This document shows, piece by piece, positions 58,795-64,000 of a DNA stretch of 64,000 nt. A program made the position numbers and the translations under genes. The notes beneath the pieces are model-generated. The model saw only the letters and a program-made list of their open reading frames with translations. It ran no database searches and was not told the origin of the DNA. Position 1 is the stretch's first letter; each line of letters starts with the position of its first letter. Source of the DNA: Kocuria palustris (GTDB lineage: Bacteria > Actinomycetota > Actinomycetes > Actinomycetales > Micrococcaceae); NCBI RefSeq assembly GCF_016907795.1, contig NZ_JAFBCR010000001.1, forward strand, positions 1,426,001 through 1,490,000, read 5' to 3'.

Positions 58795-60891
58795 TCAGCC
58801 TCCCCGCGTGAGGTCCTGGCCGTCGGCGGTCTCAGGATCCTCCTCGGGGTCGTCGTGCAGCACGGGCGCGGGGCGTCGGCCCTCCGCCTCGTCGAGTGCG
58901 GCCAGCGCCTCGATGAGGCTGAGGTGGGAGCTCACGTGCGGCATGTTGCCGAGCATCCGGCCCCCGTGGTCGGGATCGCCGTCGTAGGCGGTCGAGAGCA
59001 GCCCCAGATCGGTCGCCCGGCGCAGGACGCCGGCGAGCGTGCGTCGGGCCTCGTCGAGCTGGGAGCTGCGCGCCTGGTAGGCCGCCAGCCACAGCGTCAC
59101 GCCGAAATGCGGGCTGTCCGGGCCCTCGAAGCCGTCCTGGCCGATCTGCGACTCGAAGTCGGCGGGATCGGAGCCGGGCGGCACGGACACGTTCTGGTAG
59201 CGGCGCAGCAGCCCGGACTCGGTGCCGAGCTCCTCGACGATGCGCTGGGCGGTGCGCACCATCCGCTCGTCCTCCCAGTCCACGAAGCCCAGGGAGGGCA
59301 GCTGCAGCAGCGAGGCGTCGACGCTCTGGGCGCCGTAGCGCTGCACGAACGTCCCCACGGCGGGGTCGTAGCCCGAGGTCCAGATCTCGAGCGCGAGCTG
59401 ATCGCGGTGGGTCTCCCAGAGCTGCAGGTCGCCGTCGAGCCCGTGCGTGCGCACGGCCTCCACACCGGCCTGCAGCGCCGCCCACATCATGACCCGCGAG
59501 TGCGTGTGGAACTCCCGGTCCCCGCGCATCTCCCAGATGCCCTGGTCCGGCTCCTCGTACGACGCCACGACGTGGCCCAGCAGCGCCTTCTGGATCGGCC
59601 AGGACAGCTGATCCTCCTCCAGCCCGCGGCGGCGCAGCCGCTCGAAGGCCACGAGCAGGTAGCCCGCGGTGTCCGACTGCAGCTTCCCGGAGCTCGAGTT
59701 GCCCACGCGCACCGGGCGCGAGCGCTCGTAGCCCGGCAGGTCCACCGTGTGCTCGGAGGTCTCCCGCTCGCTGCCCACGCCGTACACGCTCTGGATGTCC
59801 TCGGCCGGCCCGGCCACGGAGCGCAGCATCCAGTTGCGCAGCTGCAGGGCCTCGCGGTCGTGGCCGTGCTCGAGCATGACCTGCAGCGCCTGGGCGGCAT
59901 CGCGCAGCCACGAGTAGCGGGCATCCCAGTTGCGCTCGCCGCCGATCTGCTCCGGCAGCGACATCGACGGCGCCGCCACCAGACCGCCGCTGCGCTGGTG
60001 CATGAGCGAGCGCACGACCAGCAGGGACCGGCGCACGGCCTCCTCCCGGTCCTCGAGGCTCAGCAGCGGATCGGGGCCGTCCTCCTCGGCGGCGGCTCCG
60101 CCGTAGGTGGGCGCGCCGTCGCCGCCGTCGCTCAGCTCGACCTTCCCCTCTGTCCGCTGCGTGTTCTCCCACTGCTCGTCCCATTCGCGCCAGGTGTCCA
60201 GGGCGGTGCGCAGCTCGTCGCCGGCATCGACGGGCGGCGGCGGGGTGCGGTGCGACTCGAAGTGCGTCAGCACCAGGTCCCGGGTCTGACCGGCCGAGAC
60301 GGTGAAGCGCGAGACGTGGCGCGGGCCGTTGTCGTCATCGATGCGCTCGGCGGGGACCTCGCTGCGCAGGACCATGGCATCGGCACCGGCCAGGGCGATC
60401 AGCTCCTCGTCGCCGATCTCCCCGGTCTCGGGGTCCTCCAGGCCGGCGAAGTGCGAGATCCAGGGGGTGATACGCCCGTAGTCGAAGCGCAGGCGCAGGT
60501 CCTGGACCATCTCCACGTCCCCGGTCAGGCCCTCGATCCGCCGGACGACGTTCAGCTGGGTGTCCAGCGGCATGAAGTCGGTGACGCGCACCGAGCCGGT
60601 GTCCGTTATCCACACGGTATGCAGCACGAAGGTGTGCTCGGCGTAGAAGCGATCGCCCACGCGGCACTGATCGCGCCACTGCTCCTCGGGCAGATCGCGG
60701 CCGTCGTCGTCCACGGTGGCGGACGGCGCCAGCAGCCAGCGGCCGTGGTCGGCATCGCCCAGGATCGCTCCGAAGACCGACGGGGAGTCGTACCGGGGCA
60801 CGCACATCCAGTCGATCGAGCCGCGCCGCGAGATCAGCGGCCCGGTCTGCATGTCGGAGAGCAGCGCGTAGTCCTCGAGGGGGGAAGCCAT
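58795..60891 (-). CDS. Glycoside hydrolase family 15 protein (glucoamylase/trehalase-like)
   Basis: 698 residues, cytosolic, two-domain layout of bacterial GH15 enzymes. The N-terminal beta-sandwich starts LEDYALLSDMQTGPLISRRG and SIDWMCVPRYDSPSVFGAIL. The alpha/alpha barrel has GGERNWDARYSWLRDAAQAL (about 315-334), DLPGYERSRPVRVGNSSSGK and QGIWEMRGDREFHTHSRVMM, where Glu at about 454 is the expected general acid. Near residue 590 the usual E-x-x-F-x-x-C-x-FW region reads SPHFGVTLWLAAYQA without the Glu. GNMPHVSSHLSLIEALAALD matches the family end. Mycobacterial relatives are trehalases; glucan hydrolysis is the alternative. The ATG at 60891 gives MASPLEDY, the canonical start. Confidence 0.88.
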   Translation of the reverse strand: MASPLEDYALLSDMQTGPLISRRGSIDWMCVPRYDSPSVFGAILGDADHGRWLLAPSATVDDDGRDLPEEQWRDQCRVGDRFYAEHTFVLHTVWITDTGSVRVTDFMPLDTQLNVVRRIEGLTGDVEMVQDLRLRFDYGRITPWISHFAGLEDPETGEIGDEELIALAGADAMVLRSEVPAERIDDDNGPRHVSRFTVSAGQTRDLVLTHFESHRTPPPPVDAGDELRTALDTWREWDEQWENTQRTEGKVELSDGGDGAPTYGGAAAEEDGPDPLLSLEDREEAVRRSLLVVRSLMHQRSGGLVAAPSMSLPEQIGGERNWDARYSWLRDAAQALQVMLEHGHDREALQLRNWMLRSVAGPAEDIQSVYGVGSERETSEHTVDLPGYERSRPVRVGNSSSGKLQSDTAGYLLVAFERLRRRGLEEDQLSWPIQKALLGHVVASYEEPDQGIWEMRGDREFHTHSRVMMWAALQAGVEAVRTHGLDGDLQLWETHRDQLALEIWTSGYDPAVGTFVQRYGAQSVDASLLQLPSLGFVDWEDERMVRTAQRIVEELGTESGLLRRYQNVSVPPGSDPADFESQIGQDGFEGPDSPHFGVTLWLAAYQARSSQLDEARRTLAGVLRRATDLGLLSTAYDGDPDHGGRMLGNMPHVSSHLSLIEALAALDEAEGRRPAPVLHDDPEEDPETADGQDLTRGG

Positions 60892-61257
60892 GGCACCAAT
60901 CTGACATATCCGAGCCCGCTTCGAGCACTCGGCCCGGGTGGAAGGCGCGCGGGGCGGCGGGCTCGACGATCTCCCGGTCATCGAGCAGCCGCCCCGCGGC
61001 CCCGCCCGCCCGTCAGGACGCGCGGGCACTCTCCCCGCCCGCGGGCCTCGGTCTCCCGGCCTCGGCCCGCGGCCCGGCCGCCCCTGCCCGGGGCGGCCGC
61101 TCTTCGCCCGGCGGATGCGGGCGGAGAGCCTCTGCGCCGCGGCCCCCGCAGGGACCGACGACGAGTCGTGCACCGAGCCTGCGGCGCGCACGGCGTCGCA
61201 GCTCGGAAGTCTGTGCGCTGAGCGCGGCCAGGTGGCCGCGACCCGACGCGGTGCGGG
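60892..61257. other. Non-coding GC-rich gap with a hairpin
   Basis: 366 bases with no supported gene. A 10-bp stem CGGCCGCCCC (61075-61084 with 61090-61099) can end transcription from the secreted-protein gene. The GH15 promoter must lie at the low-coordinate end. Apparent reading frames here have Arg/Pro/Gly-rich, protein-unlike composition. Confidence 0.55.
61075..61099 (-). terminator. Hairpin downstream of the secreted-protein gene
   Basis: A 10-bp stem with a 5-base loop (TGCCC), about 160 bases past the stop of the minus-strand gene at 61258. The distance makes this a moderate call. Confidence 0.45.
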
Positions 61258-61932
61258 TCAGTCCCGCTGCTGGGCGGAGGATCTGCGCAGCAGCGCGAGT
61301 CCGCCCACGAAGGACCCGGTGGCCAGCAGCGCCAGCACGAGCCGCTGAGCGTCGCGCTCGGAGGACAGCTGCGGTGCCGAGCCGGCGGCGGACAGCCCGC
61401 TCTCCGAGGCCGGCACCTGCTGGGAGGCAGGCACGACGGCGGAGCCTGCCGCGACCGTCTCCGCCTCCGGCACCTGCTGCCGGGCCACGGAGATGTCGAT
61501 GCCGTCCATCGACCCGACTGCGCGCAGCGCCTCGGCGCCGGCGAGATCCGGGCTGTCGCCGTACCAGGTGCTCAGGGCCTCGTCCTCATGGCCCAACTCC
61601 CAGACGGTGGCCTCGAGCAGCACGGGCGCTCCGGGCTGGACGGCTCCCTGCAGCAGGTAGCGCCCCTCGGAGTCGACCTGCACCGACCCGAGCGACTCGC
61701 GCTGGCCGTCGATGCCCAGGGCGAAGGCCTCGACCTGCGCCGTCTCCCGATCGCTGAGTCCGTCGACGATCCCGGAGATCTCCAGCGGGACGGACAGGCC
61801 CTCCTGCGCCGCGGCCGTCTCGACGGCGGCCGGAGGCGCCTGATCGAGGGCCAGGGCGGGAGCCGCAGCGCCGACCAGCAGCAGCGGGACGGCGGCGGTG
61901 ATGATCTGGGCGGAGCGTCGAACGGACATCAT
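61258..61932 (-). CDS. Secreted, membrane-anchored protein with beta-sandwich domain
   Basis: 224 residues. The signal peptide MMSVRRSAQIITAAVPLL continues LVGAAAPALALDQ, with a cleavage site near ALA-LD. The middle region (IVDGLSDRETAQVEAFALGI, LGSVQVDSEGRYLLQGAVQP, APVLLEATVWELG) resembles a carboxypeptidase regulatory-like beta-sandwich, and a linker rich in Ala, Ser, Val and Gln follows. A C-terminal membrane helix LVLALLATGSFVGGLALL and basic RRSSAQQRD tail retain it on the outer face; there is no LPxTG motif before the helix. ATG 61932 has GAGGAGG six bases upstream. A perfect ATGCAA-TCT-TTGCAT dyad precedes the gene. Role unknown. Confidence 0.75.
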   Translation of the reverse strand: MMSVRRSAQIITAAVPLLLVGAAAPALALDQAPPAAVETAAAQEGLSVPLEISGIVDGLSDRETAQVEAFALGIDGQRESLGSVQVDSEGRYLLQGAVQPGAPVLLEATVWELGHEDEALSTWYGDSPDLAGAEALRAVGSMDGIDISVARQQVPEAETVAAGSAVVPASQQVPASESGLSAAGSAPQLSSERDAQRLVLALLATGSFVGGLALLRRSSAQQRD

Positions 61933-61954
61933 GTCCTCCTCGGTTCGTGTGCTA

Positions 61955-61969
61955 ATGCAATCTTTGCAT
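61955..61969. promoter_or_regulatory. Perfect 6-3-6 dyad, likely operator
   Basis: ATGCAATCTTTGCAT, a perfect inverted repeat of ATGCAA around TCT, 23 bases upstream of the secreted protein start. It lies in a local AT-rich patch, as expected for a promoter overlapped by a dimeric repressor site. The cognate regulator is not in the window. Confidence 0.5.
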
Positions 61970-62018
61970 AGGCACATCACGAACGCAAACCTCTGCTGCT
62001 GTCGTCGCCGAGAAAGCC

Positions 62019-62076
62019 TCGAGGCCGCACCTGCGCCGCCCATCCGACCGGAGGGGAAGCTCAGGTGCGGCCTCGA
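62019..62076 (-). terminator. Hairpin after the small membrane protein gene
   Basis: A 15-bp stem (62019-62033 with 62062-62076, TCGAGGCCGCACCTG) with a 28-base loop, about 20 bases downstream of the minus-strand stop at 62098. Confidence 0.65.
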
Positions 62077-62097
62077 TGGACGCGCCGCGGGATCAGC

Positions 62098-62490
62098 TCA
62101 CTGCTCGGGGTGGACGCGCTGACCGAACTGGGGGCCGCCGTCGTCATCTCCCGGCTTCTTCCCGGAGTCCTTCTGCGCCTCGCGCTGCTCGCGGGTGGCC
62201 CGGCGCTGGGCGTAGAGCTTGGCGGAGGAGCGGTTGACGCCGGTTCCCTCGCCCAGGGAGGGGTCGTTGGGCTTCTCGATCATCATGAGGGTCGCGCACA
62301 CCACCACGGAGGCGATGAATGCGATCCCGCCGATGATCAGCCCGAGGTCCAGCCGCAGGCCCCCCTCGGTCCCGCCCGCGCCCACGACCGAGGCGATGCC
62401 GAACGCCACGAGTCCCAGGACCGCGGACACCGCCAGGGGTGCCTTCACGTCCGGGGTGCGGCGCTTGGACCGTCGGTTGTCTCCAGCCAC
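62098..62490 (-). CDS. Small two-helix membrane protein
   Basis: 130 residues from GTG 62490, with CAGGAGG 9-10 bases upstream. A basic cytoplasmic start (NRRSKRRTPDVKAP) is followed by two hydrophobic helices, LAVSAVLGLVAFGIASVVGA and LGLIIGGIAFIASVVVCATL, and a charged C-terminal tail rich in Lys, Arg, Gln and Asp. This is a typical actinobacterial small membrane protein. I do not recognise a family. It lies among other small membrane proteins and may be co-expressed with the gene at 62634. Confidence 0.7.
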   Translation of the reverse strand: MAGDNRRSKRRTPDVKAPLAVSAVLGLVAFGIASVVGAGGTEGGLRLDLGLIIGGIAFIASVVVCATLMMIEKPNDPSLGEGTGVNRSSAKLYAQRRATREQREAQKDSGKKPGDDDGGPQFGQRVHPEQ

Positions 62491-62633
62491 GGGGCTGTCC
62501 TCCTGAAGTCGTCGTCATGCGGGCTCGACGCCGGCTGCTGGGCCTCGCGCGAAAGGCGAGCCGTCGAGCGGGTGGGGCTCCCGCGCGAGCGTCGATCGGA
62601 CGCTCGGGCATGCAGGAGGCACACCGTTCCAGT

Positions 62634-63233
62634 CTACTCCGCGCCGCGCGGGTCCGGATCGGCGGGGACCCCGCCGGAGCGGGACTCATGGCGCAGGGTG
62701 AGACCGGCGAGCAGCAGCAGGACCCCCGAGATGATCGCAGCGCCTCCCACGACACCCAGGATCGCGTGCGGCCCCAGCCCGGCCACGAGCAGCACGCCGA
62801 TCGCGGCCGCGGCGGTGACGAGACCCACGATCTGCCAGTCCTTGGCCAGGGGATGCAGGCCGCGGCGCGACGTGCCCAGCCAGCCCTCCGGCAGGCCGAC
62901 CAGGAACAGCACGACGGAGGCCACCAGCGCCAGCATCTCGGCGGTGGACGGGATCATCACCACGGCGATGCCTCCCAGGACCCACATGATCCCGGTCGAG
63001 CGCGGCACGGTGGCCAGTCCGCCCAGATCCAGGCTCTCTTGGTCACGGGAGCGCAGATCGCCCCACAGCACGCAGGCGCCCACGGCGGCCATCCAGAGCC
63101 CGAGCAGCCAGATGCTGAAGCCCAGGCTCGGGTCCGTCACGAAGATCGTGCAGGCGGCGAAGGCCAGCGTCAGCAGGGCGCGCACCAGGGTGGGCGCGAC
63201 CAGACCGCGCAGGGCTGCGGGTTCGTAGGACAC
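62634..63233 (-). CDS. Six-helix membrane protein of unknown function
   Basis: 199 residues from GTG 63233, where GGAAG lies upstream and the N terminus SYEPAALRGLVAPTLVRALL looks like a proper start; a longer frame reaches 63275. Six hydrophobic segments in three hairpin pairs: LTLAFAACTIFV, IWLLGLWMAAVGACVLW, GIMWVLGGIAVVMI, MLALVASVVLFLVGLP, WQIVGLVTAAAAIGVLLVAG and GVVGGAAIISGVLLLLAGL. A short cytoplasmic tail ends in acidic/basic residues. The layout resembles DUF308/HdeD-type membrane proteins with six short helices, but I cannot assign it with certainty. Confidence 0.7.
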   Translation of the reverse strand: MSYEPAALRGLVAPTLVRALLTLAFAACTIFVTDPSLGFSIWLLGLWMAAVGACVLWGDLRSRDQESLDLGGLATVPRSTGIMWVLGGIAVVMIPSTAEMLALVASVVLFLVGLPEGWLGTSRRGLHPLAKDWQIVGLVTAAAAIGVLLVAGLGPHAILGVVGGAAIISGVLLLLAGLTLRHESRSGGVPADPDPRGAE

Positions 63234-63379
63234 GGGCACCAGCTTCCGGGGACGACAGCGGCGGGGCATCCGCAACGGGATGCCCCGCCACTGTAGTGCG
63301 AGGTCCTGACGGCGCAGCCGCTGAGTCGGCTCAGGCGTCGAAGCGCGCGCCGCGGGGATTTGCCCGAGAGGCTGAGGAC

Positions 63380-64000
63380 TCAGCTCTTGTCAGCCTGCGC
63401 CCGGTTCGGCACGACCATCACGGGGCACACGGCGTCGACCAGCACGGCCTGGGAGACCGAGCCCAGGAGCAGTCCGCGGAAGCCGCCGCGGCCGCGCGTG
63501 CCCATCACCACGAGGTCCGCGGAGGCGGAGGCCTGCACGAGGGCGTCGGCGGGGCGGCCCGAGAGGATGTGGATGCTGGTGTCCAGGCCGGAGAACTGCT
63601 TGACGACGTCGTCCTCGACCTCCTGCAGCATGTTCCGTGCCGGCTCCGTGAGCTGCTCCGAGACCGCCTGATCGAGCTCCGCGGAGCCCGAGGGCAGGGA
63701 GGTCACGGACGGGATCACGGTCACGAGCGAGAGGCCCTTGCCGTGGGCCTGGGCGTACTCGGCCGCCTTCCGGACCGACGGGGACTCCAGGCCGAGCTTG
63801 TCGACGGCCACGACCACGCGGCCGGTGAAGTCGCCCTGGGTGGGCTCGATGGTCTCCGGCAGGACGATGACCGGGCACTCGGCGTGGGCGGCGGTGGCGG
63901 CGGAGACGGAGCCCAGGCGACCGCGCAGACCGTGCAGGCCGCGCTTTCCCAGGACCACCAGGGAGCTGTCCCGTGATTCGTTGACGAGGACCCCGGCGAC
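63380..64000 (-). CDS. Tandem universal stress protein, N terminus outside window
   Basis: Two UspA domains in one chain; only the end of the first is visible. The frame stays open to base 64000: first-domain residues VAGVLVNESRDSSLVVLGKR then GLHGLRGRLGSVSAATAAHA and CPVIVLPE. The second, complete domain starts GRVVVAVDKLGLESPSVRKA and ends ADLVVMGTRGRGGFRGLLLG-SVSQAVLVDAVCPVMVV, the ATP-binding signature G-x2-G-x9-G-S of UspA. Two-domain Usp proteins are typical of actinobacteria and respond to hypoxia or stationary phase. The start codon is beyond the window. Confidence 0.93.
   Translation of the reverse strand, partial: VAGVLVNESRDSSLVVLGKRGLHGLRGRLGSVSAATAAHAECPVIVLPETIEPTQGDFTGRVVVAVDKLGLESPSVRKAAEYAQAHGKGLSLVTVIPSVTSLPSGSAELDQAVSEQLTEPARNMLQEVEDDVVKQFSGLDTSIHILSGRPADALVQASASADLVVMGTRGRGGFRGLLLGSVSQAVLVDAVCPVMVVPNRAQADKS

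Noticed and set aside
60938-61348. Possible small plus-strand gene in the gap beside the GH15 gene
   Set aside because: The product is Pro/Arg/Gly/Ser-rich, overlaps the 3' part of the secreted-protein gene in antisense and lacks a ribosome-binding site.

Overview
The window is a high-GC, tightly packed chromosomal segment from an actinobacterium. Codon usage, the cys-ssu-fprA sulfur cluster, a short-periplasmic Wzz-like protein family, the MTH1187-type protein and the tRNA-Glu/Asp/Phe cluster beside a zinicin-like metallopeptidase all fit Micrococcales, perhaps Micrococcaceae. The genus is an inference. No plasmid or phage backbone is visible. The only clear mobile element is one complete IS481-family insertion sequence.

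Region by region. 1-3.8 kb: the 3' part of exonuclease III, an unrecognised protein, a decayed IclR regulator and a ProY-like amino acid permease. 3.9-7.6 kb: three tandem YkvI-family membrane proteins on the minus strand, the one nearest the permease being a decayed relic. 7.7-11.3 kb: a lipoprotein, an ASCH protein, a 107-bp palindrome, tRNA-Phe, tRNA-Asp and tRNA-Glu, a metallopeptidase and an aldonolactone oxidase. 11.3-20.6 kb: a minus-strand assimilatory sulfur block in the order sulfite reductase, cysH, cysD, cysN, ssuA, ssuB, ssuC, then fprA. It covers uptake, sulfate activation, APS reduction, sulfite reduction and probably the electron donor.

20.7-28.1 kb: a first glycan locus of two divergent, translationally coupled operons. 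One has GT2, a GT4-like enzyme and a WcbI-like protein; the other has four glycosyltransferases. A GlgC-like nucleotidyltransferase follows convergently. 29.4-33.4 kb: housekeeping genes (YchJ, NCS2 purine permease, spermidine-synthase-like protein, GNAT, MTH1187). 33.5-34.6 kb: the IS481 element with a CCTAGG target duplication. 34.7-39.8 kb: pta-ackA, a phosphoribosyltransferase and an LLM flavin oxidoreductase.

39.9-52.2 kb: a second, larger polysaccharide locus. It has a flippase, two paralogous O-antigen-ligase/polymerase-like proteins each divergent from a paralogous Wzz-like protein, a WecG/TagA enzyme, a GT4, an alpha-toroid-like protein and two tandem CapK-like adenylate-forming enzymes. 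52.4-56.1 kb: putA. 56.2-60.9 kb: a fused pyruvyltransferase-GT2-coiled-coil protein and a GH15 enzyme. 61.3-64 kb: a secreted protein with a dyad in its promoter, two small membrane proteins and a truncated tandem universal stress protein.

The most unusual content is the duplicated polymerase/co-polymerase modules with the CapK pair, the pyruvyltransferase-GT2 fusion, the two reconstructable pseudogenes, the IS whose stop codon comes from its target duplication, and the long palindromes. All functions are read from sequence motifs and family knowledge; no database search was possible.
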